Counted from the first letter of the stretch, positions 34,705-43,609 are shown. The stretch is DNA of 64,000 bases from Tautonia plasticadhaerens (GCF_007752535.1 NZ_CP036426.1:3720001-3784000); one strand, 5' to 3'. A program made the numbers and translations. The notes: generated from the letters alone by a model not told the origin.

Positions 34705-35595
34705 ATGACCCTGACCCGACGCCGCCTGCTGATGGCCTCCGGCGCCGCCGCCCTCGGCGCCTCGGCGATGAGCCGCACCCTGCTCGGCGCCCAGGACGGC
34801 GACCGCAAGCGGATCCTCTACTTCACCAAGAGCTCCGGCTTCCAGCACTCGGTGATCAACCGCGAGGCGGACCAGCTCGCCCACTCCGAGACGATCCTCA
34901 TCGAGGTCGGCAAGGAGCACGGCTTCGACGTGACCGCCTCCAAGGACGGCCGCCTCTTCGAGCCCGACCGGATCGACGAGTGGGACGGCTTCGTCTTCTA
35001 CACCACCGGCGACCTCACCGAGCCCGGCTCCGACGGCAACCCCCCCATGTCCCCCGAGGGCCTGGAGGCCTTCCTCGAGGCGATCCGGTCGGGCCGCAAG
35101 GGGTTCGTCGGCATCCACTGCGCCACCGACACCTTCCACGCCCCCCCGGACGAGGGGCCCACGCCCTTCGTCGAGATGATCGGCGCCGAGTTCATCACCC
35201 ACGGCCCGCAGCAGGTCGCCACGGTGAAGGTCGTCGACCCGGACTTCCCCGGCGCCGGGCCGTTCGGCCCGACGTTCGAGATCAACGACGAGTGGTATGC
35301 CTTCCGCAACATGTCCGACCAGATCCACGCGATCATGGTCCAGGTGACCGAGGGCATGCAGAGCGGCCCCCGCAACGACTACGGGCGCCCGGACTACCCC
35401 AACACCTGGGTCAAGCGCTACGGCGAGGGCCGGGTCTTCTACACCTCGATGGGCCACCGCGAGGACGTCTGGACCAACCCCAAATATCAGGGCCTGCTCA
35501 TCGGCGGCCTGAACGTCGCCACCGGCCGGGCCGAGGCCGACTTCACCCCGAACGTCTCCGAGGTCACCCCGGGTTACCAGACCCTGCCGGGCTGA
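34705..35595 (+). CDS. ThuA-like domain protein with Tat signal
   Basis: 296 residues. The N-terminus TRRRLLMASGAAALGASAMS is a twin-arginine export signal. The rest is a ThuA (trehalose-utilisation) domain of the class I amidotransferase-like fold: KRILYFTKSSGFQHSVINREAD, FEPDRIDEWDGFVFYTTGDLT, GRKGFVGIHCATDTFH with the Cys-His pair, DEWYAFRN, YGEGRVFYTSMGHREDVWTNPKYQGLLIGGLNVATGR. Planctomycetes have many such exported ThuA proteins, often thought to act on sugars or in keto-sugar breakdown; no reaction can be assigned here. The ATG follows a purine-rich stretch and aligns with the signal. Confidence 0.92.
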   Translation: MTLTRRRLLMASGAAALGASAMSRTLLGAQDGDRKRILYFTKSSGFQHSVINREADQLAHSETILIEVGKEHGFDVTASKDGRLFEPDRIDEWDGFVFYTTGDLTEPGSDGNPPMSPEGLEAFLEAIRSGRKGFVGIHCATDTFHAPPDEGPTPFVEMIGAEFITHGPQQVATVKVVDPDFPGAGPFGPTFEINDEWYAFRNMSDQIHAIMVQVTEGMQSGPRNDYGRPDYPNTWVKRYGEGRVFYTSMGHREDVWTNPKYQGLLIGGLNVATGRAEADFTPNVSEVTPGYQTLPG

Positions 35596-35692
35596 TCCCC
35601 GGGCGGCAGGGAGGCAGATGCCGGGGGCGGGGCGGATCGGATGAGCCCGAATCGCCCTCCGTCCCCCGGCGTCCTTCCCATTCCCCTGGCCG

Positions 35693-38023
35693 TCAGCCGC
35701 CCGCCGCCACCCCCGGCCCGGGGCGGTCGTCGGCGGGGGGCTCGATCTTGCGGATGAGCACGCCGTCCCCGACCTTCCAGAGGAAGAGCGTGCCGGTGTC
35801 GTCCCCGGCGGCGACGATCGACCCGTCGGCCGAGGTGGCGACGCCGTGGACGTAGTCGGTCGCCCCGGCATAGGACCGCTGGGCCCGGCCGTTCTCGGCG
35901 TTCCAGAGCCGCACCGTCGTGTCCCCCGAGGCGCCCAGCACCTCCTCCTTGCCGGGGATCCAGCGCACCGAGGTCACCTGGTTGCCGGCCTCCTGCGAGG
36001 TCCGGAGCTGCTCCCCCTTCTCGTAGTCCCAGAACTTCAACACCGTGTCGGCCCCCCCGCTGACGAGCCGGGTGCCGTCGGCGTTCCAGTCCACCGACAG
36101 GACGTGGTGGGTGTGGCCCTCGAACGTCTCCACCAGCTCCCAGGAGGGCACGGCCACGACCTTGACGAACTTGTCGGCCGCGGCGCTGGCCAGGGCCGAG
36201 CCGTCGGGGCGGAAGCGGAGGCCGAAGACGGTGTCGGAGTGCAGCTCGGGCAGGTCGAGCCTCAATTCGCCCGACTCCGCGTCCCAGAGCTTCACCTCGC
36301 CCGAGCCGGCCGGTTCGCCGCCCCCGGTGGCGATCAGGGAGCCGTCGGGGCTGAAGTCGATGGCGAGCACGCGGAAGGCATGGGGCCCGAGCGTCCGGTG
36401 CAAGGACCACTTGCCGGACACGCCCCAGAGCTTGATCGCCTGGTCCTCGGCCCCCGAGACGACCCGGCCGTCCCCGGCGAACGCCAGGGCGTCGACCGCC
36501 GCCACCTTCGCCGGGTCGTCCGCCGCCACGTGGCCGAAGGCCGCCACGCCGGTCCCCGTCCCCGCTTCCCAGACCTTCAGGCCCGTCGCCCCCGAGGTGG
36601 CCACCCGGTCCCCCGAGGGCGAGAACGCCACGGCCCGGACGCCCCCCTCGTGCCCGACCAGCTCGGGGCCGGCCGAGCCGTCGGCCATCGACCAGAGCCG
36701 GGCCGTGCCGTCGTCGGAGCCGCTCAGGACGGACTGGCCGTCGGGCGAGATCGCCAGGGCCCGGACCGGGCCGGAGTGGGCCTCGATCGTGCGAGTCGCC
36801 GAGCCGTCCTCCGCCTCCCAGACGCGCACCGAGCCGTCATCGCCGCCGGTGATCACCGTCGAGCCGTCCGGCGCCGAGGCGATCGCGAGCACGGCGCCGT
36901 CGTGCCCGTCCAGCTCGATCGGCTGCGCGTCCTCGGCCGGTGCGGCGGGCCCTTCGTGGAGTGTCCAGAGTCGGGCCCGGCCGTCGTCCCCGGCGGTGGC
37001 GAGGCGAGTCGTCCCCGGGCCGACGAAGGCGAGCGCCCGGACGGCCCCCTCATGCCCCTTCCATTCTCCGATCGACGAACCATCCTCCACCTTCCAGAGC
37101 CGGACGACCCCGTCCGGGCTCCCCGAGGCGGCGACGGAGCCGTCGCTCGACAGCGCCAGCGACCGCACCGGGGCCTTCTCCGGCTGGTCCATCTGGCGGC
37201 GCTGGGCGGCGTCCGCCCCGTCCCAGACCCGGATCGAGCCGTCCTCGCCCCCGGAGACGATCGTCGATCCGTCGATCGTCGAGGCCAGGGCGTTGACCTT
37301 CGCCCCGAGGCCGTCGAGGGTCTTCTCCAGGGTGCGGGTCGGCGCGTCCCAGACGGTGGCGACCCGGTAGCTGCCGGCGGCGAGCCGGGAGCCGTCGGCG
37401 CTGAACCGGACGGACTGGATCAGGTCCTGGTGGCCGCCGAGCCGGACGACTTCCAGGCCGGACCTGGTGTCGTAGACCTGCACCACGTTGGCCCGGCCGA
37501 TGGCGACCTCGCCGCCGTCGGCGGTCAGGTCCACGGCGAGCACCGGGTTGACCCCCGGGGGCAATTCTCCCAGCTCGATGGCGGGGGAGTCGGCCGGCTC
37601 CTCGGTCATCTCCGCCGGGTCGTCCTTCGCCCCCTGGTCGATCCAGAGCTTGAGCAGGCCGAGTTCGTCGGGGGTCATCGGCTCCAGGTCGTCCCCGACG
37701 GGGGGCATGAACGGCTCGACCCGGTGCGCGGCCATCTTGAACAGCAGGCTCTCGTCCGCCTTGCCGGGCACGATCGCCGGGCCGGAGTCGCCCCCCTCGA
37801 TCATGAAGGCGATCTCCTCCATGTTCAGCCCGTTCTCGGCCAGCGCGACGTTATGGCAGCCGATGCAGCGGTTGTCGAGGATGTCGATCACTTCATTCCA
37901 GAAGCTGACCGGCCCCTCCCGGTCGGGGACGGCCACCTCGATCGGCCCCCCCTGGGCGAGGGCGACGGCGGGGGCCGCCAGGGTCGTCGCCAGCAGCGCG
38001 GCGAGGGTCGGACGGTTGAGCAT
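35693..38023 (-). CDS. Exported planctomycete-type cytochrome c plus WD40 repeat protein
   Basis: 776 residues from ATG 38023: signal peptide (LAALLATTLAAPAVALAQ), then a PSCyt1-type domain with haem motif CIGCH (Cys53, Cys56, His57) and the family block FMIEGGDSGPAIVPGKADESLLF-KMA, where Met ligands are plausible (MPPVGDDLEPMTPDELGLL). From about residue 135 there are some 13 WD40 blades (GHEGAVRALAF, ITGGDDGSVRVWEAEDG, ...), enough for two seven-blade propellers. The frame upstream to 38152 belongs to the dispersed repeat. Exported haem/propeller proteins are a known planctomycete combination of unknown role. It faces ThuA tail to tail, followed upstream by a PPC-domain protein; those two may be co-expressed. 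Confidence 0.92.
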   Translation of the reverse strand: MLNRPTLAALLATTLAAPAVALAQGGPIEVAVPDREGPVSFWNEVIDILDNRCIGCHNVALAENGLNMEEIAFMIEGGDSGPAIVPGKADESLLFKMAAHRVEPFMPPVGDDLEPMTPDELGLLKLWIDQGAKDDPAEMTEEPADSPAIELGELPPGVNPVLAVDLTADGGEVAIGRANVVQVYDTRSGLEVVRLGGHQDLIQSVRFSADGSRLAAGSYRVATVWDAPTRTLEKTLDGLGAKVNALASTIDGSTIVSGGEDGSIRVWDGADAAQRRQMDQPEKAPVRSLALSSDGSVAASGSPDGVVRLWKVEDGSSIGEWKGHEGAVRALAFVGPGTTRLATAGDDGRARLWTLHEGPAAPAEDAQPIELDGHDGAVLAIASAPDGSTVITGGDDGSVRVWEAEDGSATRTIEAHSGPVRALAISPDGQSVLSGSDDGTARLWSMADGSAGPELVGHEGGVRAVAFSPSGDRVATSGATGLKVWEAGTGTGVAAFGHVAADDPAKVAAVDALAFAGDGRVVSGAEDQAIKLWGVSGKWSLHRTLGPHAFRVLAIDFSPDGSLIATGGGEPAGSGEVKLWDAESGELRLDLPELHSDTVFGLRFRPDGSALASAAADKFVKVVAVPSWELVETFEGHTHHVLSVDWNADGTRLVSGGADTVLKFWDYEKGEQLRTSQEAGNQVTSVRWIPGKEEVLGASGDTTVRLWNAENGRAQRSYAGATDYVHGVATSADGSIVAAGDDTGTLFLWKVGDGVLIRKIEPPADDRPGPGVAAGG

Positions 38024-38062
38024 GGGATGATTCCTGTTGGGGCGAGGTTCGATCGGTCGTTC

Positions 38063-38196
38063 CCGACCCTCGCCCCCGTCCGCGGGGGAGAGGGTGGGCG
38101 AAGCCCGGGTGAGGGGGATCGGACGACGCGCACGGCATCGAGTCCGACGCATCGACCCCTCACCCCGGCCCTCTCCCCGCCTGCGGGGGGAGGGGG
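38063..38196 (+). repeat. Dispersed two-hairpin repeat, single intergenic copy
   Basis: Unit of 134 bases with a first hairpin half (CCGACCCTCGCCCCCGTC ... GGGGGAGAGGGTGGGCG, ending GCCCGGGTGAGGGGG), a 37-base spacer and a second half (CCCCTCACCCCGGCCCTCTC ... GGGGGGAGGGGG). It lies just upstream of the cytochrome/WD40 gene, between it and the PPC gene. The same unit occurs at 52228, 54898 and 55040, and reversed at 15813. Confidence 0.8.
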
Positions 38197-38224
38197 CATG
38201 AATTCAGGACGGTGATATCCGAGC

Positions 38225-40459
38225 TTATTTCTTCGTGATCGTCAGCCGGATCGGGTTGGACGGCTCGCTGAGCGTCACCTCCCGGGCCTTGCTCGGGTCG
38301 TTCGGGTCGGGGATGGAGGCCTTCCCGACGGCCCGGAGCAGCAGGGTGTAGGGGCCGGGCTCGGCGTCGTCGGGCACGGTGATCGTGATCGGGGCGGAGT
38401 CCTTGCCCTGCTCGACCTTGGCCTCGGTGGCGGTCACCCGGTCGGGCAGGGCGTCGGCGGTGACCTGGAACTCGGCCTCGACCCCCTCGGCCCGGGAGAC
38501 GGTGGCGGTCAGCTCGGCCGAGCCGCCCTGGGGCACGGTCAGCTCCCCCGGGGCGGCCGAGAGCCGGGCCGGGGCGCCGGGGAGGACGGCCACCGCCAGG
38601 CCCCGGGTCACCCGGGCCACCGGGGTCGGGTCGCGGCCCCCGGCGGGGGGGAGGGTGATCGACCCGGCCAAGGCGACCCGACCCGGCCCTCCCGTCGGCG
38701 CGCCGTCGGCGCCGATCGGGATCCCGACGAGCCGGGCCGTGCCGAGCTTGGTCGGCGCCCCCTCGGAGGCGCTGAAGACGATCGGCGCCTGGGCCTGGTT
38801 CGCGCCGATCACCACCGGCTCAGCCGACACACCCGCAGGCAGGCCCTCGGCCTCCACCCGGATCGGCCCGGCCAGGCCGTCCCGGCGATGGACCAGGACC
38901 TGGGCATTCGTCCGCCCCCCGGCCCGCACCGAGACGGCGGCGGGGCCCCCGGCGTCGCCGGGGGCGGCGAACAGGAGGAAGTCGGGCCGCTCGGGGCGGA
39001 TCACCAGGCGGTAGACGGCCCCCGGGGCCGGCTCGGCCGCGTTGTACAGGTCCCCCACGGTGATTCGGTAGGTGGCGTCCTCGGGCGCCTGGAACTTCAG
39101 GGCCGGGTCGACGGTCGCCCGGGGGAACCGGGGGGCCGTGCCGGGGTCGCCCTGGTCGTCGGCCTCGGCCACGTCCCGGGCGACGCCGCCGTCCTCGCCG
39201 AGCTGCTGCACGAGCAGGGTCGTGTCGACCGGCGAGCCGATCCGCTCGGCGAAGACCTCGATCATCCAGGTTTCCCCCTTGGCGGCCCGGAATTCGTAGA
39301 GATCCACGTCCCCGACCCGCCGGAAGTCGGCCGACACGTCGCAGGGCGGGGAGAGCGGCATGGCGGCCTCGTCCGCCCCCTCGCCCGAGGGCTCCTCCTC
39401 GACGACGACCGGCGCCAAGGCCTCGGCGATGAAGACCGGGTCGGCGGCCCCTCCCCCGGCCTCGTGGACGTGCCAGAACCCCCGGACGCCCGCCCCCGGG
39501 CTGCCGGAGTAGCCCGCCCCGGGGCGGTCGGGGTCGATCGCCAGGTCGGCCGGCACCGGGATCGAGACCTCCAGGCGCTCCAGCGGCCGGCCGCCGGGCA
39601 GGATGTCGCCGGTCGAGGTCGCCCCCTCGCCGAGGTCGCGGCCGAGCAGGGTGAAGGCCGTCATCGAGCCCGGCTCGGCGGCCCGGGGGACGACCGCGTC
39701 GACGACCGGCCCGTCGAGCAGGCCGAGCCGGTAGACGTGCGCCGGGGAGCCCGAGTAGACCACGTCCCGGACCTCGACCCGGTACGTCCCGTCGGCCGGC
39801 AGGACGCAGTCGAGCCTCGGGTCCCGTCCCACGTCGTCGTGCCCGTAGGCCAGCTCCCGGCCCTCGGCGTCGAAGAGGCGGATCTCGGCGTCGAGCGGGG
39901 CGTCGAGCCGGGAGGCGAGCAGGGTGACGAGCACCCGCCGATCGGCCTTGCCCTCGAAGGAGAACCAGTCGACATCGGTCGCGCCGTCGATCCGGCCGTT
40001 GACCGTCCGGCCGACCTCGACCGGCCCCGCCTCGTCCGGCCCATTGTTCGGCTCCCGCTCGGCCTCCTCGGGCCGGAGCCCGACGGCGAAGGCCCTGGGG
40101 TTGCTCACGCCGAGCGGGCCGACCGCCCGGACGTCATGGAGCCCCGGGGGCACGTCCGGGGCGATCGACACCCGGAACCTCGGCGGCGTCGCGTCCCCCC
40201 CCGCCCGAGCGGCCCGGATCCCCGGGTGGTCGAACCAGAGCCCTTCGACCGACTCCAGCTCGCCCCCGACGAGCTGCACCTCGGCTTCCTGCCCGAGCTG
40301 CCCCCCGGCCGGGAAGACGGCGTCGAGCCGATGCTGGGGCACCTGGGCCCGGGCGGGGGCCGCGATCAGCAGCAGCAGCGCCAGCAGGGCCGTCGGGGCG
40401 AGTCTAGGGGGTCGGAGGCGGGCCCGGCGCTCGGGCCCGAGCGGGAGGGGGCGGCTCAT
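38225..40459 (-). CDS. Exported PPC (pre-peptidase C-terminal) domain protein
   Basis: 744 residues. Signal peptide with LAPTALLALLLLIAAPARAQ. Several beta-sandwich modules follow: an IPT-like start (HRLDAVFPAGGQLGQEAEVQLVGGE), two PPC-type domains (PVEVGRTVNGRIDGATDVDWFSFEG; DVSADFRRVGDVDLYEFRAAKGETWMIEVFAERIGSP) and C-terminal Ig/CARDB-like modules (LSAAPGELTVPQGGSAELTATV; ITVPDDAEPGPYTLLL). PPC domains are known as stabilising or carbohydrate/protein-binding parts of secreted enzymes, and planctomycetes have many long proteins made only of them. No protease domain is present. ATG 40459 opens the signal. The next gene downstream on the strand is the cytochrome/WD40 protein. Confidence 0.87.
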   Translation of the reverse strand: MSRPLPLGPERRARLRPPRLAPTALLALLLLIAAPARAQVPQHRLDAVFPAGGQLGQEAEVQLVGGELESVEGLWFDHPGIRAARAGGDATPPRFRVSIAPDVPPGLHDVRAVGPLGVSNPRAFAVGLRPEEAEREPNNGPDEAGPVEVGRTVNGRIDGATDVDWFSFEGKADRRVLVTLLASRLDAPLDAEIRLFDAEGRELAYGHDDVGRDPRLDCVLPADGTYRVEVRDVVYSGSPAHVYRLGLLDGPVVDAVVPRAAEPGSMTAFTLLGRDLGEGATSTGDILPGGRPLERLEVSIPVPADLAIDPDRPGAGYSGSPGAGVRGFWHVHEAGGGAADPVFIAEALAPVVVEEEPSGEGADEAAMPLSPPCDVSADFRRVGDVDLYEFRAAKGETWMIEVFAERIGSPVDTTLLVQQLGEDGGVARDVAEADDQGDPGTAPRFPRATVDPALKFQAPEDATYRITVGDLYNAAEPAPGAVYRLVIRPERPDFLLFAAPGDAGGPAAVSVRAGGRTNAQVLVHRRDGLAGPIRVEAEGLPAGVSAEPVVIGANQAQAPIVFSASEGAPTKLGTARLVGIPIGADGAPTGGPGRVALAGSITLPPAGGRDPTPVARVTRGLAVAVLPGAPARLSAAPGELTVPQGGSAELTATVSRAEGVEAEFQVTADALPDRVTATEAKVEQGKDSAPITITVPDDAEPGPYTLLLRAVGKASIPDPNDPSKAREVTLSEPSNPIRLTITKK

Positions 40460-40702
40460 CGGGGCGGCTCCGGAGGGTGGTCGGGCGGGGCGGGATGGTG
40501 TCGGCGGGCGACCTCGGTCGGGGTTCATCATAAATCCAACATCGGGCCGAGGGGAGTCCAAGCCGGGCCCGATCGACGCAAAGGCCGGTTCACGCCGGGT
40601 CTCCGGCGTGCAAGAATTGGGGACACGTCGCCGGGCCGTCGGGGGATGGCCCGGCCCCGATCCCCCCGACCGAGTGTCGGCCCCCCCCGCCCGGAGGTCG
40701 CC

Positions 40703-42997
40703 GTGACCAGGCGAACGGCCAGCATCAAGGCGTCGAACGCCGGATCGAAGCCGAAGTCGAGCCCGAAGCCGAAATCGAAGCCGAAGCCCAAGGAACCGGC
40801 CGCCTCCTGGGTCGACCTGACCTGGGACCACCTCGACCGCTGGGCCGGCTCCCGGTCGGTCGAACGGGGGCGGTCCTACGAGCGGGGGGGCCGGGTGTCG
40901 GGCCTGTCGATCACCGCCGACGGGAGCCTGCTGGCCTGGGTGGACGGCACGTATCGCTATGCCACCACGGTGTCCCTCGCGGGGACCGGGGCGAAGCCCC
41001 TGCTGGAGTCGTCCTGCACCTGCCCGGTCGGCTTCGCTTGCAAGCACGCCGTGGCGGTCGTCGCCTCCTACCTCGACGCCGTCGCCTCCGGGGAGGACGT
41101 GCCGGTCGCCGACGAGGACGACGATCGCTGGGCCGAGCTGGAATCCGGCGGCTATACGGGGGACGAGTGGGACGCCTACGGCGCCGACGACGACCCCTGG
41201 GAGGAGGACGACCCGGACGACGAGCCCGCCCCCCCCCGACGCCGGGGCCGCAAGGCGCGCGGGGTCGGGGCGAAGGGCAAGGGCGAGGGCGGGTCGGCCT
41301 GGGACGCGAAGATCGAGCGGCACATCCGGTCGAAGTCCGAGGAGGAGCTGGCCGACCTCGTCCTGGCGCTGACGAAACGGTTCCCGGAGCTATATCGGGA
41401 GCTCAAGGATCGGGTCGCGCTGCAGGACGGGGACGCCGACCTGCTCGTCGCCGAGACCCGGAGGGAGATCCGCCGGGTCACCGCCCAGGAGGCCTGGGTC
41501 AACGCCTGGACCGGGGAGGGCAGCCTGCCCGACTACGAGCCGATCCGCCGCCGCCTCGCCCGGCTGCTGGAGCTGGGCTGCGCCGACGAGGTCGTCTCCC
41601 TCGGCCGGCTGCTCCTCGCCGAGGGCCTCCGGCAGGTCGGCGAGTCGCACGACGAGGGGGAGACCTCGCTCGCCCTCTCGAAGTGTTTCCCCGTCGTCTT
41701 CCGGGCGGTGACGCGGTCGAGCCTGTCCGGCCCCGATCGCCTGCTCATGGCCATCGACGCCGTCCTGGAGGACGACTACGGCGTCCTCGACGAGGCGGTC
41801 GGCCTCGTCCTCGACGGCCCCTCCTCCGCCGAGGACTGGTCGATGGCGGCCGACCGGCTGCTCGAACGCCTGGAGGACCAGGACGAGCCCGGGGGCGACC
41901 CCTCCGAGCCGGGCCACTTCCACCGCTCCTACGGGCGGGACCGCATCACCGACTGGATCGCCACCGCCCTGGAGCACTCCGGGCGCCCGGACGAGCTTGA
42001 GAAGATCTACGAGGCCGAGGCCCGGCGCACCCTCAGTTACGAGCGGCTGGTCGACTTCCATCTCAAGCGTCGACGGCTCGACGACGCCGAGCGCTGGGCC
42101 CGGGAGGGGATCTCGCAAACGATCGACCGCCTCCCAGGCATCGCCACTCACCTGGCCGATCGCCTGCTGGAGGTGGCCCGGGCCCGCAAGAAATGGGACG
42201 TCGTCGCCTCCCACGCCGCCGTCTCCTTCTTCGAGCGGCCGCGCCCCTCCGGCTTCGACGAGCTGATCAAGGCCGCCCGCAAGGCGAAGGCCGAGCCCGC
42301 CGTCCGGGAACACGCCCTCCGCTTCCTGGAGACCGGCGTCCTGCCCGTCCGCCCCCCCGCGCCGCCGCCCCGGCCGTCCCGGCCGCGGTCGAAGTCTCGG
42401 GCGAGGTCCACGGGGTCGAGTTCGGCCGGGCCCGCCCCGACGCCGGAGGCCCCGAAGGCCCCGGTGGTCGACCCCGGCTGGCCCCTGCCGACGCCCGACT
42501 ACCTCGTGCCGTTCCTCTCCCAGGCCCTCCGCTTCGACCCCGAGCCCCGCCCCCACCTCGACGTGCTCCTGCAAATGGCGATTGCCGCCAAGGACCCCGA
42601 GGCGGTGCTCCGCTGGTACGACCGGATGAAGGCCGAGCCGTCGCGGTCCCCCTACTCCTACGACCACGCGCGGGCCTACGCCGATCGGGTGGCCGGGGCG
42701 GTGGCCGACTCCCATCCCGACCGGGCGATCGCCATCTACCGCGATGCGCTGGACGCCCAGCTCCCCCACGCCCGGCCCTCGGCCTACGAGGCCGCCGCCG
42801 GCTACCTCCGGAAGCTCCGGCCGCTGTACATGGCCGTGGGACGGCCGGAGGAGTGGGAGGTGCTACTCTCCTCGATCCGGGAGTCGTACCGCAACCGCCC
42901 CCGGTTCATGGAGCAGCTCGACCGCCTCGACGGCCGCCCGATCGTCCAGTCCCCCCGGGGCCGGTCTCGGTCGGGCCCGAACGGGCGACGCCGTTGA
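40703..42997 (+). CDS. SWIM zinc-finger protein with helical repeat domain
   Basis: 764 residues from GTG 40703, which has GGAGG five bases upstream; an open frame continuing further upstream to 38888 is a shadow. A Lys/Pro-rich start (about 8-33) is followed by a SWIM domain: Cys105, Cys107, Cys113, His115 (CTCPVGFACKH), spacing CxC-x5-CxH, with the typical GRSYERGGRVSGL before it. Acidic linker and a basic PPRRRGRKARG segment follow. The remaining 480 residues are alpha-helical repeats (ALEHSGRPDELEKIYEAEARRTL and similar TPR-like units). SWIM domains bind DNA or proteins; the Lys-rich lead fits nucleic-acid binding. No partner gene is adjacent. Confidence 0.87.
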   Translation: MTRRTASIKASNAGSKPKSSPKPKSKPKPKEPAASWVDLTWDHLDRWAGSRSVERGRSYERGGRVSGLSITADGSLLAWVDGTYRYATTVSLAGTGAKPLLESSCTCPVGFACKHAVAVVASYLDAVASGEDVPVADEDDDRWAELESGGYTGDEWDAYGADDDPWEEDDPDDEPAPPRRRGRKARGVGAKGKGEGGSAWDAKIERHIRSKSEEELADLVLALTKRFPELYRELKDRVALQDGDADLLVAETRREIRRVTAQEAWVNAWTGEGSLPDYEPIRRRLARLLELGCADEVVSLGRLLLAEGLRQVGESHDEGETSLALSKCFPVVFRAVTRSSLSGPDRLLMAIDAVLEDDYGVLDEAVGLVLDGPSSAEDWSMAADRLLERLEDQDEPGGDPSEPGHFHRSYGRDRITDWIATALEHSGRPDELEKIYEAEARRTLSYERLVDFHLKRRRLDDAERWAREGISQTIDRLPGIATHLADRLLEVARARKKWDVVASHAAVSFFERPRPSGFDELIKAARKAKAEPAVREHALRFLETGVLPVRPPAPPPRPSRPRSKSRARSTGSSSAGPAPTPEAPKAPVVDPGWPLPTPDYLVPFLSQALRFDPEPRPHLDVLLQMAIAAKDPEAVLRWYDRMKAEPSRSPYSYDHARAYADRVAGAVADSHPDRAIAIYRDALDAQLPHARPSAYEAAAGYLRKLRPLYMAVGRPEEWEVLLSSIRESYRNRPRFMEQLDRLDGRPIVQSPRGRSRSGPNGRRR

Positions 42998-43028
42998 GGG
43001 GGCGAGGCGACGCGACGCGGGGGCCCGG

Positions 43029-43056
43029 CCCGCCGGGGCTTTGCCCTCCCGGCGGG
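43029..43056. terminator. Bidirectional terminator candidate
   Basis: Nine-base arms CCCGCCGGG (43029-43037) and CCCGGCGGG (43048-43056) with a 10-base loop containing TTT lie between the converging ends of the SWIM gene (42997) and the small DHp gene (43139). No T-run follows. Confidence 0.45.
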
Positions 43057-43138
43057 GTCGGCGAGGCTCCAGGGCGGTCCGACCGGGACCAGTCCCGGGC
43101 CCCGGACGGGGGCCGCGGACCGATCGGCGAGCGCCGAA

Positions 43139-43351
43139 TCAGGGGCGGTGGCCGTTGGTCTCTCGGGACTCGCTCAGCTCCTTGAGCGTCTCGGTGGCGC
43201 GCTCGACGTTGTTGCGGATGATGTCGACCATCTCCTCGCCCAACTCGCTCTCGAAGTTCGACTTGCGGATCGCGTTCGCGGCCGAGGAGATGGCGCTGAG
43301 CCGGTTCCGGAGGTCGTGGACCACCTCGCGGAGGTCGGTGGGGTCTGGCAT
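43139..43351 (-). CDS. Stand-alone histidine-kinase dimerisation (HisKA/DHp-like) protein
   Basis: Only 70 residues from ATG 43351 (GAGG five bases upstream). DLREVVHDLRNRLSAISSAA resembles the H-box of HisKA domains (HELRxPLxAI), with His12 as the would-be phosphorylation site; a second helix (EEMVDIIRNNVERATETLKEL) completes a DHp hairpin. There is no ATPase domain, receiver or sensor attached or adjacent. It may be a phosphotransfer or dominant-negative partner for kinases. An upstream ATG at 43441 is in frame but lies before the predicted transcription start from the sigma54-type site at 43446-43463. Family call is by motif and moderately sure. Confidence 0.72.
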   Translation of the reverse strand: MPDPTDLREVVHDLRNRLSAISSAANAIRKSNFESELGEEMVDIIRNNVERATETLKELSESRETNGHRP

Positions 43352-43445
43352 GGAGTCCTCGAAAGCTCGCCAGTCGGAGGGCGTGGTCGGCGGGATCGCA
43401 ACCCGGCGGGATCGGGGGGAGGGATCCACGATGTGAAACATTTTT

Positions 43446-43463
43446 ATGCAACTTTCATGCCAG
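43446..43463 (-). promoter_or_regulatory. Sigma54 (RpoN) type -24/-12 promoter
   Basis: On the minus strand the sequence reads CTGGCATG-AAAG-TTGCAT. It matches the -24/-12 consensus (YTGGCACGrNNNTTGCW) at every position except T for the seventh C, with GG and GC the required ten bases apart. Transcription would start about 12 bases beyond GC, near 43437, giving a leader of about 86 bases to the DHp protein. Needs an enhancer-binding protein; no such gene is in the window. Confidence 0.65.
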
Positions 43464-43472
43464 CCCCCGCGA

Positions 43473-43562
43473 GACCGAGGCCCGAGTTGCCGACGGGGGC
43501 GACCCCTGCGTAGGCTGTCGGGGTCGGGGTCGGCTACGGATCCCGCAACTCGGGCCTCGGTC
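43473..43562. repeat. 18-bp perfect inverted repeat spanning a divergent promoter region
   Basis: GACCGAGGCCCGAGTTGC (43473-43490) and its exact complement (43545-43562) are 54 bases apart; beyond one mismatch four further bases also pair. The left arm overlaps the -35 of the plus-strand promoter candidate. It may bind a regulator at two half-sites or form a large stem in a leader RNA. Confidence 0.6.
43487..43516 (+). promoter_or_regulatory. Putative promoter for the 179-aa membrane protein
   Basis: TTGCCG (43487-43492), 18 bases, TAGGCT (43511-43516). The -10 and spacer are those of the better candidate at 63780-63809. Leader about 85 bases. Confidence 0.4.
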
Positions 43563-43609
43563 GCGCGGCCGGGGCCGGGCGGATCGATCCGGGGGCGAAG
43601 GGGGCAGCG

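Noticed and set aside
38888-40702. Extension of the SWIM protein far upstream (605 extra codons)
   Set aside because: It runs antisense to the PPC-domain gene and has no family similarity. GTG 40703 with GGAGG is the natural start.
43352-43441. Upstream ATG at 43441 as start of the DHp-like protein
   Set aside because: No Shine-Dalgarno, and it would precede the transcription start predicted by the sigma54-type site; GAGG favours 43351.
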